Source: Burkholderia pyrrocinia (GTDB lineage: Bacteria; Pseudomonadota; Gammaproteobacteria; Burkholderiales; Burkholderiaceae). From it: a stretch of DNA of 64,000 bases. Shown piece by piece: positions 26,366 through 34,479 of this stretch. The position numbers and the translations under genes are program-made. Numbering within the stretch: position 1 is the stretch's first letter; each line of letters starts with the position of its first letter. The notes under the pieces were generated by a model, which saw only the letters and a list, made by a program, of their open reading frames with translations, was not told the DNA's origin and searched no databases. Location: contig NZ_CP024903.1 of assembly GCF_003330765.1 (NCBI RefSeq), positions 1,240,001-1,304,000 of the forward strand, given 5' to 3'.

Positions 26366-26865
26366 GTGAACGCGGCTGGAAATTCATCCTCGTTGGCTCG
26401 GTCGTGCTGAACGTGTTCATGCTCGGCGCGATCGGCGGCGGCGCGTATCAGTGGTTCTCGACGCATGGCGACCTGCACGCGGCGGGCGCGCCCGCGCAGC
26501 GCACCGCGTTGCGTTTCGCGGCGGACGAATTGCCCGATGCGCGCCAGCGCGAGTTTGCCGCCGCGCTGAAGGCGGCGCGCAAGGACGGCCGCGATTTTGC
26601 GCGGGAAGGGCGTGACGGCCGGATCACCGTGCTGGACCTGCTTGCCGCGCCGCAACTCGATCGCGCGGCGATCGACGCCGCGCTCGACCGTACGCGCGCG
26701 GCCGACACGGCGATGCGTGCGCAGGTCGAGCGCAGCGTCGTCGATTTCGCGGCGACGCTGACGCCCGAAGAGCGCGCGAAGTTCGTCGACGGATTGCAGC
26801 ACAGCGGCAACTGGCGTTTGCCGCCGAAGCTGCAGAAGAAGCCGGACGCGCCGGCGAGCCAGTAA
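26362..26865 (+). CDS. Periplasmic heavy-metal sensor-like protein (CnrX/CpxP superfamily)
   Basis: The 167-aa protein is anchored by an N-terminal helix (residues 8-28) and is otherwise periplasmic and helical. Features include ADELPDARQREFAAALKAAR and, near the end, LTPEERAKFVDGLQHSG, the pattern of CnrX-like resistance sensors that sense metals or envelope stress. Overlap with the anti-sigma gene makes a sigma/anti-sigma/sensor trio. No His-rich metal cluster is visible, so the signal is unknown. Confidence 0.78.
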   Translation: MSERGWKFILVGSVVLNVFMLGAIGGGAYQWFSTHGDLHAAGAPAQRTALRFAADELPDARQREFAAALKAARKDGRDFAREGRDGRITVLDLLAAPQLDRAAIDAALDRTRAADTAMRAQVERSVVDFAATLTPEERAKFVDGLQHSGNWRLPPKLQKKPDAPASQ

Positions 26866-26876
26866 GCATCGGGCGG

Positions 26877-26901
26877 GGCGACACGCGGTACGCGTGTCGC
26901 C
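26877..26901 (+). terminator. Terminator of the sigma operon
   Basis: A perfect 11-bp stem (26877-26887 with 26891-26901) and 3-nt loop begin 11 nt after the sensor gene stop. There is no U-run, but the position fits operon end. Confidence 0.6.
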
Positions 26902-27549
26902 GACACTCGCCTTCGGTCACGCGCAATGCGTGCGCCGGACCAATCGCGGGGCCGTTGCGTGTCGATGACGTGCGTCGTCGCCGTGCTTGACCCTCGCCGA
27001 TCGTCCTGCCCCGCGTTTCCCCGATCAAAAAAATATTGGATCTTCGCGGATTTCCGGGGAGACCACTTGCGGACAGGCCGTAGTCGGCCATGAACGGACT
27101 GTCGAACAAAAGATCAAGATCGTCGGGGCGGGCCGGGCGAGTCAACCGGAACAGTCCTCCTTGATAACGCCACCCTTGCTTTCAAGACGCTGCGTAGCCC
27201 CGTCAGGTGGCTTTCACCAGTGATACCCTATGAGCGCCCTCAAATTGGGTGGAAAGGGCGATTTATCGGCTCACGGATTCTCAGGACGGGCAAGTTCGAG
27301 TGTCCCTCTTGGGCAACGAAGTTCCCAAGCACCTCGTCCTGATCGCTGTGCTGAACGAAACGGTGTACGTCGTATGTTTATGTAGGCTGAAGGGGTGTTC
27401 ATTTTCGTTCTTCAAAGTATTATCCATCTGACTCTGTGGAGAGTCTCTTGTCTTGTGAGGAAGTGAAGGGCCGAATTTCCGCGGGTGTCGTGATCTGAGG
27501 CTTATTTTGAAGCGAACGGAAAACGTCATTTCGTCAATAAAAGAAAAGG
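26902..27549. other. Gene-free left flank of the AT-richer insert
   Basis: Base composition falls from GC-rich to distinctly AT-richer within this stretch, around 27020-27240. It contains the left copy of an imperfect repeat. A 60-codon GTG-started frame at 27249-27431 has no recognisable features and is not called. No tRNA or integrase was found here. Confidence 0.6.
27022..27057 (+). repeat. Imperfect direct repeat, left copy
   Basis: The stretch CGATC-A7-TATT, followed by ATCTTCGCG and GATTTCC, resembles that at 31350-31388 (about four fifths identical with small gaps by eye). The two copies bracket the AT-richer segment. Confidence 0.5.
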
Positions 27550-28329
27550 ATGGAGCGAATGGCGGAAGAAATTATTGGTTGGATTCTCGACGAAAAGGTC
27601 AAGCCGGGGCAAAATCTTAATCAGGGCGACTTGATAGTGTTCGCGGCGGAAGAGAATCCTCTCCGGAAAGCAGGCTTGGTTGTTACTGCGGATTGTGATC
27701 TCGAAAAGCGCAAGCATGGTCTTCTCATTACACTGGTACCAGTGGTTCCTGTAAGAGTGATTTTGGAGCGCTACCTGCTTATTGAGGCGTGTGAGAAGCA
27801 GCGTGCAAACATATTCCGCTATGTATGCGATGAATTTTCGATCGAATTTCGTGACGACGAGAATTTTGCGGCGGCGGAGTTGCGCGACAAAGTCGAGACC
27901 CAAGAGAAGGTCGGCCCCGACGAAATAAAAAAGATAGCGGCGGATTTTATTTTGAATCAGCTTGAGGTTCTAACGTGGTCGAATTATAAGGCTTTGATGA
28001 TTGCCATAAAAGGTGGTGAAAAGGGTGCTTCGGCTCTCGAATCCCAGCTAAAAGGTAAGGGCGATATTATGATTTTACCTAGCCCCAGTAGGCTCGGTGT
28101 CGAGGGTGATATCGCCTGGGTCAGGCATATTTGGCAGATTCCCTTGGGTAAAATTGCAATTAAGACGTCGGATGTGAAAAATAATCCGGGCGAGCGTGTT
28201 GCGAGGCTGGATTCACCTTTTCGCTATCGACTTACTCAAATCATGGCGCAGGTATTCTCGGATATCGGTCTGCCGGATATTCAGAGAAACTTCAAAGAAG
28301 ACATTGATGGGGTGATTGGCAATGAATAA
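27550..28329 (+). CDS. Unknown protein, partner of the SF1 helicase
   Basis: The 259-aa soluble protein begins with acidic helices. A short motif, VVTADCDLEKRKHGLLITLVP (from about residue 44; 21 residues in the genome, cited here as VVTADCD...LLITLVP), resembles a cysteine-aspartate motif I have seen in unannotated defence-neighbourhood proteins, but I can name no family. The body is charged, with no membrane segment. It overlaps the helicase gene by 8 nt, so they are translationally coupled. ATG 27559 is an alternative start with GGAG before it. Composition is AT-richer than the flanks, consistent with recent acquisition. Confidence 0.75.
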   Translation: MERMAEEIIGWILDEKVKPGQNLNQGDLIVFAAEENPLRKAGLVVTADCDLEKRKHGLLITLVPVVPVRVILERYLLIEACEKQRANIFRYVCDEFSIEFRDDENFAAAELRDKVETQEKVGPDEIKKIAADFILNQLEVLTWSNYKALMIAIKGGEKGASALESQLKGKGDIMILPSPSRLGVEGDIAWVRHIWQIPLGKIAIKTSDVKNNPGERVARLDSPFRYRLTQIMAQVFSDIGLPDIQRNFKEDIDGVIGNE

Positions 28330-30454
28330 TTTTTCCCAAATTTTGATTACCGAGGCCGCGCTGGACTTGATGCTAATACATAACGTCAAGGACGAAGACG
28401 GTATGCCAAAGGTCGACGTGACCGTAGGGATCGCTTCCGCTGCGCTCGGAGATACTATTTGCGGCTTTTTCACTGCGTCCGACACTGAGAATTCATATTC
28501 GGCGCTGATCGATATAGTCGCCCTGCATACGCTTTTGGGCGAAGCGACTGGCGACCGCATGGACGCTTACAGACGAATCGCGCGTGTTGTTAAGGGGTTG
28601 AAGAATCCGCCCATTCATTTGCCGCGCCAATGGTCCGAGTATCATCACAAGAACCTCATTGCATTTTTTGCGCTGCCCAAAAGCGCGTCTGACTACCGAT
28701 GGATCGCGGAAGCGGACGGAGAAAACCGCTGCATCAGATTCGAAGATCTGAGTTCTCGATCTTCGCAGGTGGACTTAGTGGATTTTCGCCCGAAACCATG
28801 GCCTGCTGAATTTACCACTGCCATCGAGAAACTTGCTGCCATCGAAGTGCCCTCCTCCAACGAAAGCACGAGGCGGAGCGTTCTGGCGGAGGAAGTGGAC
28901 CTTCAAGCGATCGGAAGCGGATCCGTAGTGAGGAACCGTACGTATGAAGAATGGACGACGTTCCTCTCAGAATCACAGAAAAAGGTTCTCGATCAGCAGC
29001 TTAATGCGTCGGTTCGAATTGTTGGACCGGCAGGGTCAGGTAAAACGCTCGCGCTCTGCCTGCGTGCTGTACAAATTGCACGTAACGTGGATGTGCAGTC
29101 GACGGGAAAGCGAGTCCTCATCGCGACTCACAGTTGGGCGATGGCCGAACGCATCGATGGTGTGCTCGCCATTCTCAACGGTGGAGTCGCAGTCGAAGGG
29201 ATAACGGTATTTCCGCTGCTCTCGTTGCTACAGATGCATGCAGGAAATATCGGTCAACAGCGAATTGAGGTAATCGGAGATGACTCGACAAGCGGGCGAA
29301 TAAAGGCAATAGACATTATAAAGGACATCGTTTCTGCGGGGCGTATCGAGGCAAAGAATGTCTCAAAGTGGATTGAGGATGGATTGGCTGCGCCGGAAAA
29401 CAGTAAGGCAAGATTGGAGTTGTTGTTTAATATCTACGAAGAGATCTCTGGCGTGCTGACTGCCTCGGCGGTTGCTCTCGACGACCCGGAATCGGTTCGT
29501 AGCTACTTGAAGGGCGTACGCGAAGATTGGATGCCGCCGTTTGTTGCTTTCGCAGATAGAGTTTTTGTAATTGGAGTATATAGAGAGTTTATTCGTGCCC
29601 TTGTAGATCGCTCTTCCATAACGACAGATCAGTTCGTTTTGGATTCGATCAGAGTTCTTGAGACCTTCACGTGGAGGATGCGAAAGGAAACGGATGGGTA
29701 CGACTACATCTTGGTGGATGAGCTTCAATTATTCGATTCGCAAGAGCGCGCGGCATTGGAGCTTTTGGGGCGATCACGAAAAGGCGTTCCATTTGTAACG
29801 GCGGAAGATCCGTCGCAGGGGGTTTTCTCCAGCCTCCATTCCAGTCGCGGTTTGCTAGGAGGTCAAACTTCTGTTTATCTGGAGACTGTGCATCGATTCG
29901 ATAAAAAGATATTTGATTTAATAAGATTTATTTATCAAAAATTTCCACTCAATTCATTGCCGTTAAAGATTGACACAGCAAAATCGAACGACTCTGATGC
30001 CCCGCGGTTGCATCTATGTGAGGGTGACCATAAATCAGTGGATTTGGCAGTCAAGCTGATTGAACAACTGTCGAGTGCCGGTTCCTCAAACAATCGAATT
30101 TGTGTGGCAACGCTTGGTGATGTGGACGAAGAGATTTGCGGTCGCCTAGACGCTAAAAAGATAGCGGCCACGCGTTTGGCAAGTTTTGATGACGTCGAGC
30201 AACTTGCCTATCGCAAGCGCTCTGTGATTGTTGCACCATGGCAGTTCATCGGAGGGACGCAATTTAGTCACGTCATCGTCGTTGCGACGGGCCTTCAGTC
30301 CGCACAGACGGCTTTCGGAAGGCTGAGGGAGCTAACGGCGGTCTATCTCGCGTGTAGCCGCGCAACAAAGTCCCTTAACGTCGTGTGCGCAGGCTATGTG
30401 CCTCAAGTCCTCCGAGACGCGAAGGAGAACGCCTTGATCCAGCAAATTGACTAG
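28322..30454 (+). CDS. UvrD-like superfamily 1 helicase/ATPase
   Basis: The 710-aa protein has about 200 unassigned N-terminal residues and then a two-lobed SF1 helicase core. Motif I GPAGSGKT is at 235-242, preceded by a Q-motif-like SESQKKVLDQQ. Motif II is VDELQ at 465-469, motif III is in EDPSQGVFSS (about 495-504), motif IV includes ETVHRF at 521-526, and motif VI includes LACSRATKSL near the C-terminus. No nuclease motif is evident. ATG 28322 lies inside the end of the partner gene. The family unwinds or tracks nucleic acid. A helicase plus small partner in an AT-richer island suggests a defence or mobile-element role, but this is inference. Confidence 0.85.
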   Translation: MNNFSQILITEAALDLMLIHNVKDEDGMPKVDVTVGIASAALGDTICGFFTASDTENSYSALIDIVALHTLLGEATGDRMDAYRRIARVVKGLKNPPIHLPRQWSEYHHKNLIAFFALPKSASDYRWIAEADGENRCIRFEDLSSRSSQVDLVDFRPKPWPAEFTTAIEKLAAIEVPSSNESTRRSVLAEEVDLQAIGSGSVVRNRTYEEWTTFLSESQKKVLDQQLNASVRIVGPAGSGKTLALCLRAVQIARNVDVQSTGKRVLIATHSWAMAERIDGVLAILNGGVAVEGITVFPLLSLLQMHAGNIGQQRIEVIGDDSTSGRIKAIDIIKDIVSAGRIEAKNVSKWIEDGLAAPENSKARLELLFNIYEEISGVLTASAVALDDPESVRSYLKGVREDWMPPFVAFADRVFVIGVYREFIRALVDRSSITTDQFVLDSIRVLETFTWRMRKETDGYDYILVDELQLFDSQERAALELLGRSRKGVPFVTAEDPSQGVFSSLHSSRGLLGGQTSVYLETVHRFDKKIFDLIRFIYQKFPLNSLPLKIDTAKSNDSDAPRLHLCEGDHKSVDLAVKLIEQLSSAGSSNNRICVATLGDVDEEICGRLDAKKIAATRLASFDDVEQLAYRKRSVIVAPWQFIGGTQFSHVIVVATGLQSAQTAFGRLRELTAVYLACSRATKSLNVVCAGYVPQVLRDAKENALIQQID

Positions 30455-30934
30455 GGTGCGTAACGCCTGCGAGGCAGATCGACGCCGCAGGTTTGACACT
30501 CCTCCAAGCAGCGCGCCGGTCTCAGCAAGCGCCTCATCATGCTGAGACCGGCCCTCAACCATCGGTTAGGCCGTTATACCTGATTGCTGATTGGCTTTGT
30601 CATTCTCGTCGCGCTGACCAGTGGCTTGTGTCGCTTCACGCGCCGAACCGTTGCCCAGATCGCGTGGCATATGACCGCTTCTTGGAGAATTGAGTGTCGC
30701 TTGTCGGAAATCGCGACTGTCGCCTCAGGGTCGACTTCTGCCGGATGCAGAACGATCAACGGCGGCTACATAGGCGATTCGGTGTCGGACTGGGTCGGCC
30801 ATCTCCTGCCATTCGCTCGCGCGCCGTGATGGGCATTTGACCGGTTGAATCCGCACCAGACATCGGACCATCGCTGCGCCTAGTCCGCCACTTTTGCCCC
30901 ACTCGGTGGTGCTGAGGCGCGCTCCGTACTTGGG
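30455..30934. other. Gene-free segment after the helicase operon
   Basis: The segment holds the strong hairpin at 30515-30552 and nothing else I can support. Its short frames lack ribosome sites and recognisable motifs. Confidence 0.55.
30515..30552 (+). terminator. Large hairpin downstream of the helicase gene
   Basis: Two perfect 13-base arms (30515-30527 and 30540-30552) enclose a 12-nt loop, 60 nt after the helicase stop. It probably ends the two-gene transcript; it might also be a folded RNA or site element. Confidence 0.6.
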
Positions 30935-31093
30935 TTAGGGCGGATTGCCGCCACTGTCCTGCGGATACCCACGGCCACCGCACGGCTCAGCATGAGCCGA
31001 CGGTGCGGAGAGGATCGCATAGGTGCCGACGGTGCCGCCAACCACTGTCAGTAGGGCAACGGCAAGCAGGAAACCCTTCATCACGTGTTTCAT
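30935..31093 (-). CDS. Small exported peptide (52 aa)
   Basis: The peptide has 52 residues: an N-terminal Met-Lys stretch and hydrophobic core (FLLAVALLTVVGGTVGTYAIL), then A-H-A-E, a plausible signal peptidase site near residue 36. The mature part is just sixteen residues rich in glycine, proline and one cysteine. A GGGGAGA site precedes the ATG at 31091-31093. No family is recognised. It lies inside the repeat-flanked segment. Confidence 0.55.
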   Translation of the reverse strand: MKHVMKGFLLAVALLTVVGGTVGTYAILSAPSAHAEPCGGRGYPQDSGGNPP

Positions 31094-31435
31094 GGTTTCT
31101 CCCCGGGGAGGCAGCCATACTCGCCCTAAGTCTAGTTCGCCTGATGACCGGGACAAGTACCCCCTGCGACCGGCTGGTCTGAGGCGAAGAGCCGGCATAC
31201 CGACGTTGAAGTGTGCATGACCACTCAGGCCAATAGCTTGTCCGTGGACTTCACCCGCCGATGGTCCGCTTCGCTTTGTGAAGAGCCGTTCACGCTTCGA
31301 GATGCTAAAAGACCGCTCCGGGTCGGCAAGCGCCTTCCCAGGAAATCCGCGATCCAAAAAATATTTGCCATCCTCGCGACGGATTTCCCGGTGCGCTCGC
31401 GTTAAACGTGGGTACGCATCGCAAGAGAGCCTGTC
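31094..31435. other. Gene-free right flank of the insert
   Basis: It carries the right copy of the imperfect repeat (31350-31388), itself flanked by an inverted GGAAATCCG...CGGATTTCC. The region should also contain the promoter of the DUF1800 gene, but no clear -35/-10 pair was found. Confidence 0.5.
31350..31388 (+). repeat. Imperfect direct repeat, right copy
   Basis: It reads CGATCC-A6-TATT, then ATCCTCGCG and GGATTTCC, and resembles the left copy at 27022-27057. Its ends also form an inverted repeat with the GGAAATCCG just before it. Confidence 0.5.
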
Positions 31436-32830
31436 ATGGACCACCCGAACGACGCCACGCCGGCCGCCATCGCGCTGAACCGCTTCGGTCTCGGCGCGCG
31501 CGCCGACGAAGCGGTGCCTGCCGACCCGAAGGCGGCGCTCGTCGCGCAATTCGACCGTTACGACGCGCGGCCTGCCGCGTGGGCCGGCGAACCGGACGCG
31601 GTGGCGCTTGCGACGCGCTTCGCGAACGCGCGCAACGCGATGACCGGCGACGACGCGGCCGCGAAACGCGCGACCGCGCAGTCGATCCGGCGCGACGGCT
31701 ACGACGCGTATCGCAGCGCCGTCGCCGCACGGCTGAACAGCGCGCTGAACACGCCCGCGCCGTTCGTCGAGCGTCTCGTGCATTTCTGGGCGAACCATTT
31801 CGCGGTATCGGTCGACAAGGGGCAGGTGGCCGCATACGCGGGCGCGTTCGAACGCGATGCGATCCGCCCGCACGTGCTCGGCCGCTTCGAGGACATGCTC
31901 GTCGCCGTCGAACAGCATCCGGCGATGCAGGTCTTTCTCGACCAGGCGCGCTCGGTCGGCCCCGACAGCCCGGCCGCGCTGCGCGCTGAAGCGCGCAACC
32001 CGTCAGCGAAGCGCGGGCTCAACGAGAACCTCGCGCGCGAAATCATGGAGCTGCACACGCTCGGCGTGCGCACGGGCTACACGCAAGCCGACGTGACGGA
32101 ATTCGCACGCGCGCTGACCGGCTGGAGCATCGCCGGCGGACGCGGGCCGCAGCCGGGCGACGCCGCGCCCGGTGCATTCGTGTTCCGCCCGAAGCTGCAC
32201 GAGCCGGGCACGCGCAGGGTGATGGGGCGCACCTACGATCAGCCGGGCGAAGTGCAGGCGCGCGCGATCCTGCACGACCTCGCGCATTCGGATGCGACCG
32301 GTCGGCACATCGCGTTTCAGCTCGCCCGACATTTCGTCGCCGACAATCCGCCGCCCGCGCTGACCGACCGGCTGGCCCGCGCGTTCGACGACAGCGGCGG
32401 CGACCTGCCGACCGTCTATCGCGCGCTCGTCGATGCGCCCGATGCGTGGTCGCCGGTCAACCGCAAGTTCAAGACGCCATGGGAGTGGGCCGTGTCGTCG
32501 CTGCGCGGGCTCGGTTGGCGCGACACCGGCGACCTGAAGGCCGCGCCGCTGCTCGCGCAGCTCGGCCAGCCGGTGTGGCGGCCGGGCTCGCCGGCCGGCT
32601 ATGACGACGTCGCCGCGAGCTGGGCCGCGCCCGACGCGCTCGTGCGCCGCGTCGAGATCGCGCAGCGCCTGGCCGCGCGCACGGGCGACCGGCTCGACCC
32701 GCGCACGCTCGGCAACACGCTGCTCGCCGGTTCGATGAGCGCGCCGACCGCGATCGCGCTGTCGCGCGCCGAAAGCGCGACCACGTCGCTCGCGCTGCTG
32801 CTCGTATCGCCCGATTTCCAACGGAGATGA
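31436..32830 (+). CDS. DUF1800 family protein
   Basis: The 464-aa protein contains NRFGLGARADE at the start, LVHFWANHFAVSVDKGQV in the first third, and NENLAREIMELHTLGV, a hallmark of DUF1800. No signal peptide is seen. In many bacteria DUF1800 is paired with DUF1501, as here. The pair is linked to envelope processes, but its biochemical role is unknown. ATG 31436 follows AGAGAG. The stop overlaps the DUF1501 start. Confidence 0.88.
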   Translation: MDHPNDATPAAIALNRFGLGARADEAVPADPKAALVAQFDRYDARPAAWAGEPDAVALATRFANARNAMTGDDAAAKRATAQSIRRDGYDAYRSAVAARLNSALNTPAPFVERLVHFWANHFAVSVDKGQVAAYAGAFERDAIRPHVLGRFEDMLVAVEQHPAMQVFLDQARSVGPDSPAALRAEARNPSAKRGLNENLAREIMELHTLGVRTGYTQADVTEFARALTGWSIAGGRGPQPGDAAPGAFVFRPKLHEPGTRRVMGRTYDQPGEVQARAILHDLAHSDATGRHIAFQLARHFVADNPPPALTDRLARAFDDSGGDLPTVYRALVDAPDAWSPVNRKFKTPWEWAVSSLRGLGWRDTGDLKAAPLLAQLGQPVWRPGSPAGYDDVAASWAAPDALVRRVEIAQRLAARTGDRLDPRTLGNTLLAGSMSAPTAIALSRAESATTSLALLLVSPDFQRR

Positions 32831-33990
32831 CCATGGCACTGTCCCGCCGACAATTCCTGAGCGTTGCCGCTGCCGGCGCAGGCGCGATCCTTGTCGCGCC
32901 GCGGATCGTGTTCGCGAATGTCGAGACCGACCGGCGCTTCGTGTTCGTGATCCAGCGCGGTGCGGCCGACGGCCTGAACATCGTCGTCCCGTATGCGGAA
33001 CCCGCGTATGCGTCGCTGCGCGGCGCGCTCGCGATCGACACGGCGGCCTCGACGCGGCTCGACGGCACGTTCGCGCTGCATCCGTCGCTCGCGCAGACCG
33101 CGCAGCTGTACCGCGACGGGCAGGCGCTGTTCGTTCATGCGATCGCGTCGCCGTATCGCGACCGCTCGCATTTCGACGGCCAGAACGTGCTCGAGACCGG
33201 CGGCCGCGCGCCGTACCAGGTGAAGGACGGGTGGCTGAACCGGCTCGCCGCGCTGCTGCCGGCGACGCGCGAAAGCGCGATCGCGTTCGCGCCGACCGTG
33301 CCGCTCGCGTTGCGCGGTACCGTGCAGGCCGCGTCGTATGCGCCGTCCGGTTTGCCGGCCGCGCCGGACGACCTGCTCGCGCGCGTGTCGGCGCTCTACG
33401 AGGCCGACGCGCAGCTCGGCCCGTTGTGGCAGTCGGCGATGGCCGCGCGCGGCCTCGCCGGCGATGCGCATGCGCGGCAGGATCCGGCGGGCGTCGGCAA
33501 ACTCGCCGCGACGTTCCTCGCACGCGACGACGGCCCGCGGATCGCGATGATCGAGACGGGCGGCTGGGACACGCACAGCGCGCAGAACGCACGGCTCGCG
33601 AATCAGCTGAAAGCGCTCGACACGATGCTCGCCGCGCTGCGCGACGGCCTCGGGCCCGCGTGGCAGCAGACCACGGTGCTGGTTGCGACCGAGTTCGGCC
33701 GCACGGCCGCCGTGAACGGCACGGGCGGCACCGATCACGGACAGGCGTCGGTCGCGATGCTCGCGGGCGGCGCGGTCGCCGGTGGTCGCGTGATCGCCGA
33801 CTGGCCGGGGCTGCGGCCGGGCGACCTGTACGAAGGGCGCGACCTGAAGCCGACCGCGTCGCTGGACGCGCTGATCTCGGGCGCGGCTGCCGAAAGTCTG
33901 CGGCTCGATCCCCGCCGCACCGCATCCGCACTGTTCGCGGAAAGCGGTGTGACGCGGCCGATGACCGGCCTGATTCGCGGGGCCGCGTGA
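32827..33990 (+). CDS. DUF1501 family Tat-exported protein
   Basis: The 387-aa protein has a twin-arginine leader (SRRQFLSVAAAGAGAIL). The domain belongs to the alkaline phosphatase-like DUF1501 superfamily, with RFVFVIQRGAADGLN near the mature start, HFDGQNVLETG in the middle and ATEFGRTAAVNGTGGTDHG near the end, where ligands of this fold cluster. It is translationally coupled to the DUF1800 gene (ATG 32827; ATG 32833 is also possible). It is probably periplasmic; the substrate is unknown. Confidence 0.88.
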   Translation: MTMALSRRQFLSVAAAGAGAILVAPRIVFANVETDRRFVFVIQRGAADGLNIVVPYAEPAYASLRGALAIDTAASTRLDGTFALHPSLAQTAQLYRDGQALFVHAIASPYRDRSHFDGQNVLETGGRAPYQVKDGWLNRLAALLPATRESAIAFAPTVPLALRGTVQAASYAPSGLPAAPDDLLARVSALYEADAQLGPLWQSAMAARGLAGDAHARQDPAGVGKLAATFLARDDGPRIAMIETGGWDTHSAQNARLANQLKALDTMLAALRDGLGPAWQQTTVLVATEFGRTAAVNGTGGTDHGQASVAMLAGGAVAGGRVIADWPGLRPGDLYEGRDLKPTASLDALISGAAAESLRLDPRRTASALFAESGVTRPMTGLIRGAA

Positions 33991-34048
33991 CGCGGCGCGT
34001 TGCCGCGTTCGCCCCCGCCAACCGATTACACAACAGGGAGAATCGACA

Positions 34049-34267
34049 ATGAAGATCCGATCCGTTTCGCTTGCCGTGCTGGTGTGCGCGAGTGCCGTGC
34101 TGATGTCCGCCTGCGTGGTCGAACCCGTGCGACCGCCGCAGCCGGCGCCGGTCGCCGAAGTGGCGCCGCCGCCGCCGGCGCCCGGCTATCGCTGGGCGAA
34201 GGGGCACTACCGGTGGGCCGGCAATCACTGGGCGTGGGTGCCCGGGCACTGGGTGGCCGTGTATTGA
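34049..34267 (+). CDS. Small YXWGXW-repeat lipoprotein
   Basis: The 72-aa product has a lipoprotein signal with lipobox S-A-C at residues 20-22. The mature part is proline-rich and then carries YRWAKGHYRW, NHWAWVPGHW, short copies of the same aromatic repeat as the exported protein at 24632. A strong GGGAGA precedes the ATG. It is probably anchored in the outer membrane. The function is unknown. Confidence 0.75.
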   Translation: MKIRSVSLAVLVCASAVLMSACVVEPVRPPQPAPVAEVAPPPPAPGYRWAKGHYRWAGNHWAWVPGHWVAVY

Positions 34268-34479
34268 TCGGGCGAGACGTGCCGTGTGGTTCGACTGCGC
34301 GAAGGTGTCCACGTTCGTGGAGCGCGAAATCTGCGGCAATCCGGCGTTGTCGCGTCAGCGCGACCGCGCGAAGTGCCGCAGCAACGGTGGCCTCGGCGGG
34401 CTCGAACTCGATCACTGAGCGCCGGTGCGACGCGCAAGCCGATGTCGACACCGGCGGCACGCCGCGGCGCGCTGAGCGT

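Noticed and set aside
27249..27431. 60-codon GTG-started frame left of the helicase cassette
   Set aside because: No ribosome site, no motif, and the length is within random expectation for AT-richer sequence.
27022..31388. Interpretation as an insertion sequence or transposon
   Set aside because: No transposase, terminal inverted repeats or short target-site duplication was found; only imperfect direct repeats are present.
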